Below are positions 47,115-56,400 of a DNA stretch of 64,000 bases, in pieces (positions within the stretch are counted from its first letter, which is position 1; each line of letters opens with the position of its first letter). The DNA comes from Shimia thalassica (GTDB taxonomy: Bacteria; Pseudomonadota; Alphaproteobacteria; Rhodobacterales; Rhodobacteraceae): assembly GCF_001458215.1 (NCBI RefSeq), contig NZ_CYTW01000001.1, forward strand, positions 1,736,001 through 1,800,000. The letters are read 5' to 3'. Made by a program: the position numbers and the translations under genes. The notes under the pieces are model-generated. The model worked only from the letters and a program-made list of their open reading frames with translations. It had not been told where the DNA came from and made no database searches.

Positions 47115-47646
47115 ACTCGTTTTTGCCGTATCTCTGGTGGTGGCAACGCCTGTATTGGCCGAAGACGCGGGCTTTCTCAAAATGTTCGAGCTGAAAAGCC
47201 ACGAAAAACTGGCGGATGTGCGGGCGCAATCAACGCTTGCGCCCTTTACCACAGACGGGTGTTCCGGCGGCATGTCTGCCACGTGGTCGGTGGTGGCCCA
47301 TCTGTTCCCGACGTTCGAAGACATCCATATGGAAACACCGCCATGGCAAGACTGCTGTGTCACGCATGATCGGGCCTATCACCTTGGAAACGAAGATCCG
47401 ACACCAAACGCCAGTTATACCGCGCGGCTTGTCGCGGACCAGGCATTGCAGGCCTGTGTCGCAGAGACCGCCGAATCGCGCAGGGATGTTTTGAAGTCGG
47501 AATATGGCATGTCGGACAGCCAGATCGACATGGCCTTTCGCATGATCGGGGCAACCATGTATGACGCTGTGCGTTTTGGTGGCGGACCCTGTTCTGGGCT
47601 GCCGTGGCGATGGGGCTATGGCTGGCCAAGTTGCCTGATCGATTAG
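47101..47646 (+). CDS. Secreted phospholipase A2-like protein
   Basis: 181 residues with a signal peptide ending VLA-ED (about 1-20). The mature part contains TTDGCSGGMSATW (DGCS loop, 51-63) and PPWQDCCVTHDRAYHLGN, with Cys85-Cys86-x2-His89-Asp90 and Tyr93. This CCxxHDxxY arrangement is the active-site hallmark of the secreted phospholipase A2 superfamily, with a His-Asp dyad, and the DGCS element is placed like its calcium loop. Six cysteines would make disulfides in the periplasm or outside. It starts at ATG 47101 (a GTG is one codon earlier) and overlaps the GDPD gene, so it fits lipid-to-glycerophosphodiester breakdown. Activity is inferred, not shown. Confidence 0.72.
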   Translation: MTLRKLVFAVSLVVATPVLAEDAGFLKMFELKSHEKLADVRAQSTLAPFTTDGCSGGMSATWSVVAHLFPTFEDIHMETPPWQDCCVTHDRAYHLGNEDPTPNASYTARLVADQALQACVAETAESRRDVLKSEYGMSDSQIDMAFRMIGATMYDAVRFGGGPCSGLPWRWGYGWPSCLID

Positions 47647-47649
47647 GGA

Positions 47650-48801
47650 TCAGGCGGCGGCGAACCATGCCCTGATGCGTGATTGCAGATGGTCCCAAAT
47701 CGCCGGGGCGCCCTTTGCGACTTTCCATCCAACGCGATCTTCAAGCTGTTGGGCGGTCACGTTATATTCAGGCCATGTCCCGCCACCAGTTTCCAGATTG
47801 CAGATCACGGGCTGGACCCGATCAATGGATTTCGCAAAGACGGCATCGTCGCTTGTCGCCGCTTCAAACTCGTCCCAAAGCGCACGCAGGGCGGTGCCTT
47901 GTTCGTCAGGCAACAGGCCAAAGATGCGGTCGGCAGCGGCCTGTTCTGCAGCTTCCATTTCGGAAATGTCGTGATCGCCGTGAATCGGGCTGTCGCCAAC
48001 ATCGATTTCAACAAGATCGTGAATCAGCAGCATCCGGATCACGCGGTCCAAATCGACGGGGCGCTTTGCGTGCTCGGCCAGAATCAACGCATAAAGCGCG
48101 ATATGCCAACTGTGTTCGCCCGAGTTTTCACGGCGGCTCGCGTCCAGAATGCGGGTGGCGCGATAAACGGATTTGAGACCATCCGCCTCGGCCAGAAACG
48201 CCAGACGTCGTGACATATCCGTGTCTTGGTCAGGCTGCCCCCCTTTGGCCATCAGGCTGGCTTGGACAAAAGCCTCGGGGAAGCTGGATTTGAGGTAGGA
48301 CGCGCGACCCGTGGACAGGTTTTCGTGCACAATGCCCATGTGATCTGCCAAAGGCTCTTTTGCGTAAAGCACCTGAAACAACGGCTGGCTGTGATCCAGC
48401 ATCTTTGCAAATTGCGCATCGGGCGTTGTGCTTGCTTCGAACTCGGACCAAAGCGCGGTGAGATCCGCAGCCTGGTCTGGCGGCAAAAGACCAAACACGC
48501 GCGCGGCGGCCTCTGTTTCGGCCTGCGCCACGGCGTCCCAATCGGTGTCGAGATGAATGGGGTGGTCCCCAACATCGATTTCCACAAGATCGTGCAGCAA
48601 AAGCATGCGGATGACACGCGCTATCGATACCTCGGGGGCAGCGATAGGCGCAAAGACCAACGCATAAAGCGCAAGATGCCAGCTGTGTTCGGCCGAGTTT
48701 TCCGCCCGTGACAGGTTCATCAGGACATTAGAGCGCTCAACGGTCTTGAGCTTGTCGGCTTCGTTCAGAAACGCGATGTGTGACTCAATACGCGATGTCA
48801 T
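47650..48801 (-). CDS. Tandem HD-domain phosphohydrolase (YfbR/HDDC2-like)
   Basis: 383 residues made of two similar halves with a 191-residue period. Each half has the YfbR/HDDC2-type core: EHSWH (38-42 and 229-233) and HDLVEIDVGD (HD at 70-71 and 261-262), preceded by SRAENSAEHS or SRRENSGEHS. Related single-domain enzymes are 5'-deoxynucleotidases that use a divalent metal. Both halves keep the full H...HD set, so this is a gene duplication followed by fusion, not a degenerate copy. A four-base ATGA overlap joins it to the small gene upstream. It is convergent with the PLA2-like gene, 3 bp away. Confidence 0.85.
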   Translation of the reverse strand: MTSRIESHIAFLNEADKLKTVERSNVLMNLSRAENSAEHSWHLALYALVFAPIAAPEVSIARVIRMLLLHDLVEIDVGDHPIHLDTDWDAVAQAETEAAARVFGLLPPDQAADLTALWSEFEASTTPDAQFAKMLDHSQPLFQVLYAKEPLADHMGIVHENLSTGRASYLKSSFPEAFVQASLMAKGGQPDQDTDMSRRLAFLAEADGLKSVYRATRILDASRRENSGEHSWHIALYALILAEHAKRPVDLDRVIRMLLIHDLVEIDVGDSPIHGDHDISEMEAAEQAAADRIFGLLPDEQGTALRALWDEFEAATSDDAVFAKSIDRVQPVICNLETGGGTWPEYNVTAQQLEDRVGWKVAKGAPAIWDHLQSRIRAWFAAA

Positions 48802-49031
48802 GACTTTCGCAGGGCAAAACCCTTGGCCTTGAGACGGGCATCAAGCTGCGCACGTGCGCGTTCTTCAGAGATGTGAACGCGCACGGCCGTCATGAAGGCT
48901 TCGTGCATGGTTGACGAACTCGCCTCGAGGGTGGCGGCGATATCTTGAATCAACTGGTCGTCATCCAGCGCTTTTTGCGCCTCGATCACGTCCCTTGCCA
49001 GCTTGTCCGCAAGCTCGTCAAAATATGCCAT
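48798..49031 (-). CDS. Small conserved hypothetical protein (77 aa)
   Basis: 77 residues, fully helical in character, no signal or membrane segment: repeated heptad-like acidic and hydrophobic residues (MAYFDELADKLARDVIEAQK, AATLEASSSTMHEAF), ending FALRKS. Not recognised. It lies between the alpha/beta hydrolase (3 bp upstream) and the tandem HD gene (4-bp overlap), so the three form one minus-strand operon. It could be a small partner of the HD protein. Confidence 0.65.
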   Translation of the reverse strand: MAYFDELADKLARDVIEAQKALDDDQLIQDIAATLEASSSTMHEAFMTAVRVHISEERARAQLDARLKAKGFALRKS

Positions 49032-49034
49032 GTC

Positions 49035-49691
49035 TTAGCGCGAGGTTTCGGTTAGGCGGCGTTTCACATACTCGGAAACATTGCCAACCATCGTGTCCAT
49101 ATATTCGTCTGTTTCGAAGAAATGGCCCGCACCTTCGATCTGTTGGTGCGTGATGGTGATGCCTTTTTGCTCGTGCAGTTTGCCAACGAGGTTTTCGGTG
49201 TCCGCAGGTGGGGCAACACGGTCTGCCGTTCCGTTGATCACCAGACCCGAAGACGGGCAGGGCGCGAGGAACGAGAAATCGTACATGTTTGCGGGCGGCG
49301 CGACGGAAATAAATCCGGTGATCTCGGGGCGGCGCATCAAAAGCTGCATACCGATCCAGGCCCCAAACGAGAAACCGGCAACCCAGCAATGCTTGGAGTT
49401 GTTGTTCATCGATTGGAGGTAATCAAGCGCCGAAGCTGCGTCCGACAGCTCGCCAACACCTTGGTCGTATTCGCCTTGCGAACGACCGACACCACGGAAG
49501 TTAAAGCGCAACACGGTAAAGCCCATGTTGTAGAACGCGTAGTGAAGGTTATAGACGACCTTGTTGTTCATGGTCCCGCCGAATTGCGGGTGCGGATGAA
49601 GCACGATCGCAATGGGGGCGTCACGGTCTTTTTGTGGGTGATAGCGGCCTTCGAGGCGGCCTTCGGGTCCTGGAAAAATGACCTCGGGCAT
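49035..49691 (-). CDS. Alpha/beta hydrolase
   Basis: 218 residues. IVLHPHPQFGGTMNN, FNFRGVGRSQGEYD, nucleophile elbow AGFSFGAWIG (GFSFG), then the acid region GTADRVAPP and a final GAGHFFE with the catalytic His, all in the usual order. It resembles the dienelactone-hydrolase-like group often found next to suf genes in alphaproteobacteria. Substrate unknown. It is the first gene of the operon with the 77-aa and HD genes, divergent from iscR, whose promoter lies in the 161-bp gap. Confidence 0.9.
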   Translation of the reverse strand: MPEVIFPGPEGRLEGRYHPQKDRDAPIAIVLHPHPQFGGTMNNKVVYNLHYAFYNMGFTVLRFNFRGVGRSQGEYDQGVGELSDAASALDYLQSMNNNSKHCWVAGFSFGAWIGMQLLMRRPEITGFISVAPPANMYDFSFLAPCPSSGLVINGTADRVAPPADTENLVGKLHEQKGITITHQQIEGAGHFFETDEYMDTMVGNVSEYVKRRLTETSR

Positions 49692-49730
49692 GTGTGTCCC
49701 TGTCTCCTGCGCAAAGTGTGACAGAAATTC

Positions 49731-49768
49731 TTGACGAATTTGCTAAGTCACTTTAGAACGTTTCTAAA
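49731..49768 (+). promoter_or_regulatory. iscR promoter and palindromic operator
   Basis: TTGACG (49731-49736) and TAGAAC (49754-49759) are 17 bp apart. The perfect palindrome TTTAGAA-CGT-TTCTAAA (49752-49768) lies on the -10 box. This is the layout expected for autorepression by IscR. I do not claim a match to a published motif. Confidence 0.7.
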
Positions 49769-49852
49769 CTTACAGACATATTGTCGGATGCGTTTCTAGC
49801 GGCTTAAGGGGTGACGCGCGTCCAGTCAATCAATTCGCTTTGGGAGGCTGCC

Positions 49853-50314
49853 ATGAAACTATCCACGAAGGGACGTTACGCCGTCGTAGCATTGGCTGAT
49901 ATCGCCTTGAAAAAGGATGATGGCTTGGTGACTCTTGCCGAGATTTCAGAGCGTCAGGACATTTCATTGGCTTATCTTGAGCAGTTGTTTGTCAAACTGC
50001 GCCGCGCTGGTCTGGTCGAGAGTGTGCGCGGACCCGGCGGCGGATATCGGCTTGCAAAGACGCCGTCCGAAATTCGGGTCGTGGAAATTCTGTCGGCTGT
50101 AGATGAGACCGTATCAGCGTTGCACACGGGGGCAGGGGCTTCTGGTGGGGCGTCTGGCACACGTGCGCAGTCGTTGTCGAACCGTTTGTGGGAAGGGTTG
50201 TCTGCACAGGTTTATGTTTTTCTTCACCAGACACGCCTGTCGGATGTTGTTGGAAATGAACTGGCCCCGTGTCCTGCGCTGCCCAGCTTGTTTGCCGTGG
50301 TGGACGAGGCGTGA
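49853..50314 (+). CDS. iscR: Rrf2-family regulator IscR (cysteine-poor type)
   Basis: 153 residues from ATG 49853 behind GGGAGG. The winged-helix start MKLSTKGRYAVVALADIALK and the wing VRGPGGGYRLAK are typical of Rrf2/IscR. E. coli IscR uses three cysteines in a short region (92/98/104) plus a His for its [2Fe-2S] cluster. Here that stretch (ETVSALHTGAGASGGASGTRAQSLS) has none, and the only cysteine is Cys140 near the C-terminus (NELAPCPAL). Reports on Rhodobacter sphaeroides IscR describe the same lack of these ligands. It leads the suf operon and probably represses it in response to Fe-S status. Confidence 0.93.
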   Translation: MKLSTKGRYAVVALADIALKKDDGLVTLAEISERQDISLAYLEQLFVKLRRAGLVESVRGPGGGYRLAKTPSEIRVVEILSAVDETVSALHTGAGASGGASGTRAQSLSNRLWEGLSAQVYVFLHQTRLSDVVGNELAPCPALPSLFAVVDEA

Positions 50315-50405
50315 TCTGTTTCAATTGCCATAAATCGGATGCTTTTCAGCAGGTTTGGTGTGACCAAGACCTACTGCTTTCTGGCCCATGCCAAAGGTGG
50401 CTAAC

Positions 50406-51452
50406 ATGAAGCCTCGTGTGTATCTGGACCATAATGCGACAACCCCGCTGCGCGCCGAGGCGCGGGCGGCGATGACTGACGCGATGGATGTCATTGGAAA
50501 TCCATCAAGCGTGCACGCCGAAGGTCGCAAGGCCAAATCGGTTCTTGAACGGGCGCGCGCTGACGTGACGACGGCCTTTGGGGCGGATGGCGCGGATGTG
50601 ATTTTTACCGCAACCGCGACCGAGGCGGCGGCCTTGGCCCTTCGGGATCGGGCATTTCATGCCGGTGATATCGAACATGATGCGGTGGCCGCTTGGGTTA
50701 CTTCGGATCTGTCGGTGGGGCTGGACGGCGCGGTCACTGTAACGGAACCGGCGCAAACCGTTTTGCAGGCTGCGAATTCAGAAACGGGAATCGTGCAGAA
50801 ACTGCCCGAAGGTCTGGCCGTAAGTGACATGACGCAAGCCTTTGGCAAACTGCCTGTGGCCTTTAACTGGTCTGGTTGCCAGATGGCGATGATCTCGGCG
50901 CACAAGCTGGGTGGTCCCAAGGGGATCGGTGCGTTGGTTGTCAAACGTGGCACAGACATCGAGGCCCAGATCCGGGGCGGCGGACAGGAAATGGGCCGCC
51001 GGTCGGGTACAGAAAACATCATTGGTGCGGCGGGCTTTGCGGCGGCGGCGAAAGCTGCGGCAGATGACCTCGCGAACGGGGTTTGGGATCGGGTTGCATC
51101 TCTTCGAGATTTACTGGAAGAGACCCTTGTCGCAGAAGCCGATGACACCATCTTTGTCGGAGCTGGCGTGGATCGATTGCCGAACACGCTCTGCCTCGCG
51201 ACACCGGGCTGGAAAGGCGAAACGCAGGTCATGCAGATGGACCTTGCCGGATACGCCATTTCCGCCGGATCAGCCTGTTCATCGGGCAAGGTCCGCGCCA
51301 GTCGGGTGCTAAAGGCAATGGGATACGCGGAAGAGATCGCCGCAGGGGCGATCCGGGTCTCTTTGGGACCTGAATCAACAGAACAGGACGTACTGGGTTT
51401 TGCCGAAAGCTGGCTGGCCCATTACAGGAAACATCGCGCCCGCGCGGCGTAA
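50406..51452 (+). CDS. Cysteine desulfurase, IscS/NifS type
   Basis: 348 residues, a class V PLP enzyme: [12 protein letters not shown] at the start, PLP lysine in [33 protein letters not shown], and the catalytic-cysteine loop [14 protein letters not shown]. The SSGK loop is the long type found in group I (IscS/NifS) enzymes. The operon also has the group II SufS at its end. It starts at ATG 50406 with AAAGGTGG upstream. It is shorter than E. coli IscS (404), by shortened middle sections rather than truncation. Provides sulfur from cysteine for cluster assembly. Confidence 0.9.
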   Translation: MKPRVYLDHNATTPLRAEARAAMTDAMDVIGNPSSVHAEGRKAKSVLERARADVTTAFGADGADVIFTATATEAAALALRDRAFHAGDIEHDAVAAWVTSDLSVGLDGAVTVTEPAQTVLQAANSETGIVQKLPEGLAVSDMTQAFGKLPVAFNWSGCQMAMISAHKLGGPKGIGALVVKRGTDIEAQIRGGGQEMGRRSGTENIIGAAGFAAAAKAAADDLANGVWDRVASLRDLLEETLVAEADDTIFVGAGVDRLPNTLCLATPGWKGETQVMQMDLAGYAISAGSACSSGKVRASRVLKAMGYAEEIAAGAIRVSLGPESTEQDVLGFAESWLAHYRKHRARAA

Positions 51453-51471
51453 GCGAACAGGAGAGACGATC

Positions 51472-52995
51472 ATGGCCAGTCTGGACCAGACAGAAGTCAA
51501 AGAAGGTGTCGATCAGGAAACCGTGGATGCCGTGCGCGAAGTCGGCGGCAAATACAAATACGGTTGGGAAACCGAGATCGAAATGGAATATGCCCCCAAA
51601 GGGCTGACCGAGGACATTGTCCGCCTGATTTCCGACAAGAACGAAGAACCCGAATGGATGACCGAATGGCGTCTTGAGGCGTTCGCGCGTTGGAAAAAAC
51701 TGGAAGAGCCCGACTGGGCGATGCTGGATTATCCTGAAGTCGATTTTCAGGATCAATATTACTATGCCCGTCCCAAAAGCATGGAAGAAAAGCCCAAATC
51801 GCTGGACGAGGTCGACCCAAAGCTGCTGGCGACCTATGAAAAGCTGGGTATCCCGCTGAAAGAACAGATGATTTTGGCAGGTGTCGAGGGCGCGGAAGAT
51901 GCACCCGCAGAAGGCCGCAAGGTTGCTGTGGACGCTGTGTTTGACTCGGTTTCAGTCGGAACAACCTTCCAGAAAGAATTGCAGGACGCGGGCGTCATCT
52001 TCTGCTCGATCTCTGAAGCAATCCGCGAGCACCCCGAGTTGGTCAAGAAATATCTTGGCTCGGTTGTGCCTGTGTCGGACAACTTTTATGCGACGCTGAA
52101 CAGTGCTGTGTTCTCGGACGGCTCGTTTGTTTACGTGCCACCAGGTGTACGCTGCCCGATGGAGCTGTCGACCTATTTCCGGATCAACGCCGAAAATACA
52201 GGTCAGTTCGAACGCACCCTGATCATTGCTGACAAAGGCTCTTACGTGTCTTACCTCGAAGGCTGTACTGCGCCTCAGCGTGACACCTCGCAACTGCACG
52301 CAGCGGTGGTCGAGATTGTCATCGAGGAAGACGCCGAAGTGAAATACTCGACCGTTCAGAACTGGTATCCCGGTGATGAAAACGGCAAAGGCGGCATCTA
52401 TAACTTTGTGACCAAACGTGCCGATTGCCGTGGCGACCGTGCCAAGGTGATGTGGACACAGGTTGAAACCGGGTCTGCCGTGACATGGAAATATCCGTCG
52501 TGCATTCTGCGCGGGGACGACAGCCAGGGCGAGTTCTACTCGATCGCGATCACCAACCATTATCAACAGGCCGATACCGGCACCAAGATGATCCACCTTG
52601 GCAAAAACACCAAGTCTCGGATCGTGTCCAAAGGTATCTCGGCGGGTTTTGCCCAGAACACCTATCGCGGGCAGGTGTCGATGCACCCCAAAGCGAAAAA
52701 CGGCCGGAACTACACCCAGTGTGACAGCCTGCTGATCGGTGACAAATGTGGCGCGCACACCGTGCCCTATATCGAAGTGCGCAACAACTCGGCCCGTGTC
52801 GAGCACGAAGCCACCACGTCGAAGGTGGATGATGAGCAGATGTTCTATTGCCGCCAGCGTGGCATGGACGAGGAAGAGGCCGTGGCGCTGATCGTGAATG
52901 GCTTTGCCAAGGAAGTGCTTCAGGCGCTGCCGATGGAATTTGCCATGGAAGCGCAACAGCTTGTGGCGATTTCGCTCGAAGGGTCTGTTGGCTGA
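51472..52995 (+). CDS. sufB: Fe-S cluster assembly scaffold SufB
   Basis: 507 residues. SufB blocks are present, such as [68 protein letters not shown]-like segments and the C-terminal [15 protein letters not shown]. It is the scaffold subunit of SufBC2D, holding the nascent cluster. ATG 51472 has AACAGGAG at a suitable distance. Its stop overlaps the small following gene by one base (TGATG). Confidence 0.97.
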   Translation: MASLDQTEVKEGVDQETVDAVREVGGKYKYGWETEIEMEYAPKGLTEDIVRLISDKNEEPEWMTEWRLEAFARWKKLEEPDWAMLDYPEVDFQDQYYYARPKSMEEKPKSLDEVDPKLLATYEKLGIPLKEQMILAGVEGAEDAPAEGRKVAVDAVFDSVSVGTTFQKELQDAGVIFCSISEAIREHPELVKKYLGSVVPVSDNFYATLNSAVFSDGSFVYVPPGVRCPMELSTYFRINAENTGQFERTLIIADKGSYVSYLEGCTAPQRDTSQLHAAVVEIVIEEDAEVKYSTVQNWYPGDENGKGGIYNFVTKRADCRGDRAKVMWTQVETGSAVTWKYPSCILRGDDSQGEFYSIAITNHYQQADTGTKMIHLGKNTKSRIVSKGISAGFAQNTYRGQVSMHPKAKNGRNYTQCDSLLIGDKCGAHTVPYIEVRNNSARVEHEATTSKVDDEQMFYCRQRGMDEEEAVALIVNGFAKEVLQALPMEFAMEAQQLVAISLEGSVG

Positions 52996-53174
52996 TGCAA
53001 AACAGGTTGGATAGGGAAGTCACAGGGGCCTTGGCTGGTTTGGGCGTGCAGATTTGCGCGTTCCAGATCACGCCGTCGGTGTCTGCTTCCCTGTTTGATC
53101 CCGTTTTTGGTGGCGACGAGGGCAAGGCCTTGTCGCGCCAGATTTCTGGTTTTGCGGACGCAAAAGGAAGATAG
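52995..53174 (+). CDS. Small hypothetical protein (59 aa) in the suf operon
   Basis: 59 residues ([20 protein letters not shown] ... GFADAKGR) starting in a TGATG overlap with the sufB stop, so it should be translated by reinitiation. No membrane segment or known motif. It is possible, but not proven, that it is a real product. Confidence 0.45.
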   Translation: MQNRLDREVTGALAGLGVQICAFQITPSVSASLFDPVFGGDEGKALSRQISGFADAKGR

Positions 53175-53176
53175 GC

Positions 53177-53386
53177 ATGGAAACCATTCATCAACTTATG
53201 CAGCAGTCTGCCGGTATCGGTGCGGGCATCGCATTGGGAAGTGCCGTGGGTTTTGTTATTCGCAAAAAGCGGACCGGATCGGGCAAGGGCCTGATCGGGG
53301 GATCGGTTTTTGTGACCTCTGCCGTTTGCGGCATGGTCGCGATGGGCGCTTACATGCTGGTTCTGTATCTGGGGTTCGGATCGTGA
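53177..53386 (+). CDS. Small membrane protein (69 aa) in the suf operon
   Basis: 69 residues with two hydrophobic segments (GIGAGIALGSAVGFVI and GGSVFVTSAVCGMVAMGAYMLVLYLG) flanking a basic RKKRTGSGKG loop. Starts 2 bp after the 59-aa gene, so likely cotranscribed. Unknown function. Confidence 0.55.
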   Translation: METIHQLMQQSAGIGAGIALGSAVGFVIRKKRTGSGKGLIGGSVFVTSAVCGMVAMGAYMLVLYLGFGS

Positions 53387-53473
53387 CAGTCTTTGGTGCG
53401 CAATCTTCCCCCTTTTGTTTATTAAATTTAAGCACTTGCGCCATGTACTTTGTGCGCGACGAGGACGATTGGA

Positions 53474-53974
53474 ATGAACCAAAGCCAAGGCGGACCACAG
53501 AAGTCTTTTCAGGAACGAATTCAACGGATCAACGCGCAGCACGAAGAGGCGGCGCCACCACAAGGCGCGTCTGCGTCGCGGCGAAAACGCGCGGCCCCCG
53601 AGGACAAGCCAAAGCTGCCCGTGGTGCCCTTTCTGATTGCCGCCGTTCTGGCCGCAGCGTGCGTTCTGATTGGCAGCATTCTGGCGTTTCATATGAAAGC
53701 GATCACGCCGAATGCGCGCAACCTGTTCGAAAACTCGGCCGCCGTGCTGGGGCCGTTCGGGCTGGCGGGGCTGTTTCTGGGCGTTTTGATGATCGGGTTC
53801 GGAATGCGCGACAAGCCGCATGTTCTGGGCATCGTGGCCGGAGCGGGCGTGATGTATTTCGCCGAGCCCTACCTGGCTTATCTGCTGCCGGACCTCTGGT
53901 CGGGATTTTATACGCCACAGCATCTGGAAAACATGCTGATGCGCACCGGACTTGTTACCCCGTTGGGGCATTAA
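53474..53974 (+). CDS. Conserved membrane protein (166 aa) in the suf operon
   Basis: 166 residues. The first 50 are charged and disordered ([20 protein letters not shown] ... [10 protein letters not shown]), followed by a membrane helix [21 protein letters not shown] and two or three further hydrophobic stretches ([42 protein letters not shown]). No known family. The 87-bp spacing before it contains a slightly AT-rich patch. Function unknown. Confidence 0.65.
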   Translation: MNQSQGGPQKSFQERIQRINAQHEEAAPPQGASASRRKRAAPEDKPKLPVVPFLIAAVLAAACVLIGSILAFHMKAITPNARNLFENSAAVLGPFGLAGLFLGVLMIGFGMRDKPHVLGIVAGAGVMYFAEPYLAYLLPDLWSGFYTPQHLENMLMRTGLVTPLGH

Positions 53975-53987
53975 GCGGAGATTTCGC

Positions 53988-54302
53988 ATGATTGTGACAA
54001 CCACCCCCTCGGTCGAGGGCCGCAAGATTGTCAAATACAACGGCATCGTCGTCGGCGAGGCCATTATGGGCGCCAACGTGGTGCGCGATGTATTTGCGTC
54101 GATCACCGACATCGTTGGCGGTCGCTCGGGCGCATATGAAAGCAAACTGCAAGACGCGCGTGAAACCGCGTTGCGAGAACTTGAGGGCCGCGCGGTGGCC
54201 CTCGGAGCGAACGCCGTTGTCGGCGTCGATCTGGACTATGAAGTCGTGAATGGCTCAATGCTGATGGTCTCAGCAAGCGGCACGGCTGTGACATTGGGAT
54301 AA
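53988..54302 (+). CDS. YbjQ family protein (UPF0145)
   Basis: 104 residues. The UPF0145 pattern is clear: [50 protein letters not shown] and [19 protein letters not shown]. The fold is a pentameric ring of alpha/beta units of unknown role. ATG 53988 is preceded by GGAG. It lies between the membrane gene and sufC. Confidence 0.9.
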   Translation: MIVTTTPSVEGRKIVKYNGIVVGEAIMGANVVRDVFASITDIVGGRSGAYESKLQDARETALRELEGRAVALGANAVVGVDLDYEVVNGSMLMVSASGTAVTLG

Positions 54303-54348
54303 TAGAGCGGCTTTCGGGCCGTCTTTGGAAACGCGAAGGATGGAAAAC

Positions 54349-55104
54349 ATGCTGGAAATCAAAAACCTGCACGTCAAATTGGAAGAAGAGGACAAGCAAA
54401 TCCTCAAAGGTGTCGACCTGACTGTCGAGGCAGGCAAGGTACACGCCATCATGGGGCCAAACGGGTCGGGTAAATCGACCTTGTCTTATGTTCTTTCGGG
54501 CCGCGACGGCTATGAGGTGACAGAGGGCGAAGCATCTCTGGAAGGGGAAGACCTGCTGGATCTGGACGCAGAAGAACGCGCCGCCGCTGGCCTGTTTCTG
54601 GCATTCCAGTACCCTGTGGAAATTCCCGGTGTCGGCAACATGACGTTCCTGCGCACAGCGGTAAATGCACAGCGCAAAGCGCGCGGCGAAGAAGAAATGA
54701 GCGCCACAGAGTTCCTCAAAGTGGTGCGTGCCAAGGCCAAAACTCTCAAGATCGACGCGGACATGCTGAAACGTCCTGTCAACGTGGGCTTCTCGGGTGG
54801 CGAGAAAAAGCGTAACGAAATCCTGCAGATGGCCATGCTTGAGCCAAAGATGTGCATCCTTGACGAAACAGACTCGGGTCTGGATGTTGATGCGATGAAA
54901 CTGGTCTCCGAAGGCGTCAACGCGCTGCGTGACGCAGGCCGGAGCTTCCTTGTCATCACCCACTACCAGCGTCTGTTGGACCACATCAAACCTGATGTTG
55001 TGCACATCATGGCCAACGGTCGTATCGTCAAATCCGGCGGTCCCGAGCTGGCGCTTGAAGTTGAGCACAACGGATATGCCGACATTCTGGCGGAGATTGC
55101 ATAA
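54349..55104 (+). CDS. sufC: Fe-S cluster assembly ATPase SufC
   Basis: 251 residues of an ABC-type ATPase: Walker A GPNGSGKST, signature NVGFSGGEKKRNEILQM, Walker B CILDETDSGLDVDA and H-loop VITHYQRL. SufC powers conformational changes of SufBD. ATG 54349 has AAGGA eight bases upstream; ATG 54340 in frame is a weaker alternative. Stop TAATG overlaps the sufD start by one base. Confidence 0.97.
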   Translation: MLEIKNLHVKLEEEDKQILKGVDLTVEAGKVHAIMGPNGSGKSTLSYVLSGRDGYEVTEGEASLEGEDLLDLDAEERAAAGLFLAFQYPVEIPGVGNMTFLRTAVNAQRKARGEEEMSATEFLKVVRAKAKTLKIDADMLKRPVNVGFSGGEKKRNEILQMAMLEPKMCILDETDSGLDVDAMKLVSEGVNALRDAGRSFLVITHYQRLLDHIKPDVVHIMANGRIVKSGGPELALEVEHNGYADILAEIA

Positions 55105-56393
55105 TGGCCGTATCGCAACGCAAACTTGACGCCACCGAAGCGCGTTTGTCAGCGATGGCTCTGCCCGAGGGTGGTGCATGGCTGACAGAAGCCCGCGAGA
55201 CCGCTTTGGCCCGCGTGCGTGACATGGGATTGCCGGCACGTCGGGACGAATACTGGAAATACACCCGTCCTGACACGTTGGTTGACGCGGCTGCCACGAC
55301 AGCGGCTGTTTTCGATCATGGTGAGGCGCCGGTTTTCGGAGATATCGACCGTCTCAAGATCGTTTTTGTCGATGGTGTCTTCGATCCTGCGCAATCGGAT
55401 GCGCTGGACGGGGAAAACCTGACCATTGAACGTCTGGCCGACATCGGTGCTGCGGACATTCATTGGGCCAAAGATCTTTATGGTGCCCTTGAAGCCAAGG
55501 GTCAGTCTCCGGTTGAGCGTCCTCTTGCTGCTTTGAACACCGCGTTTGCCACGGATGGCATCGTTATTCGTGCAACCGGTAAGGTGGCCCGCCCGGTGAG
55601 CCTGATTTACCAACATGTGTCGGAATCTTCTGATGTAGTGTTGCACCACATTATCAAGATGGAAGAAGGCGCAGACCTGACATTGCTTGAAAACGGTCCG
55701 GCAGCGGCACGGTTCAACAAAGTGATGGAAATCGACGTTGCAGACGGGGCAGGGTTCCACCATGTCCGCGCTCAAGGCCGAGATCACGAGCGTCGTGCCA
55801 TCACCCACATGTTTGGTCGTCTGGGCAAGGAAAGCACGTTCAAATCCTTTACGCTGACGGTGAATGGCGTGATGACACGTAACGAATGCGTGCTTGAACT
55901 GACCGGTGATGACGCGATTGCACATGTGGCAGGCGCGGCGTTGGGCGATGGTGATTTCCATCACGACGACACCGTCTTTATCACGCATGACGCTGTGAAC
56001 TGTGAAAGCCGTCAGGTTTACAAAAAGGTTCTGCGCAACGGCGCAACCGGTGTGTTCCAAGGGAAAATCCTTGTGCAGCCCGGCGCCCAGAAAACCGATG
56101 GCTACCAGATCAGCCAGGCGTTGTTGCTGGATGATGACAGCCAGTTTTATGCCAAGCCCGAACTGGAAATCTATGCCGATGACGTGGCCTGTTCGCATGG
56201 CTCGACCACTGGTGCGATTGACGAAGAAGGCCTGTTCTATCTGCGTGCGCGCGGGGTTCCCAAGGATATCGCAACCGATCTCATGACGCTGGCATTTCTT
56301 GCCGAAGCCGTTGCTGAAATCGAAAGCGATGAATTGTCCGAGGAAATCTCGAGCCGCCTTGAAGGTTGGCTGATCCGCCGGCGTCAGGCTTAA
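55104..56393 (+). CDS. sufD: Fe-S cluster assembly protein SufD
   Basis: 429 residues, SufB/SufD beta-helix core with WKYTRPDTLV near the start, then HHIIKMEEGADLTLLENG, DHERRAITHMFGR, FQGKILVQPGAQKTDGYQ and the C-terminal ATGAIDEEGLFYLRARG. SufD partners SufB in the SufBC2D complex. One-base overlap with sufC. The next gene begins 7 bp after the stop. Confidence 0.95.
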   Translation: MAVSQRKLDATEARLSAMALPEGGAWLTEARETALARVRDMGLPARRDEYWKYTRPDTLVDAAATTAAVFDHGEAPVFGDIDRLKIVFVDGVFDPAQSDALDGENLTIERLADIGAADIHWAKDLYGALEAKGQSPVERPLAALNTAFATDGIVIRATGKVARPVSLIYQHVSESSDVVLHHIIKMEEGADLTLLENGPAAARFNKVMEIDVADGAGFHHVRAQGRDHERRAITHMFGRLGKESTFKSFTLTVNGVMTRNECVLELTGDDAIAHVAGAALGDGDFHHDDTVFITHDAVNCESRQVYKKVLRNGATGVFQGKILVQPGAQKTDGYQISQALLLDDDSQFYAKPELEIYADDVACSHGSTTGAIDEEGLFYLRARGVPKDIATDLMTLAFLAEAVAEIESDELSEEISSRLEGWLIRRRQA

Positions 56394-56400
56394 AAACCGG

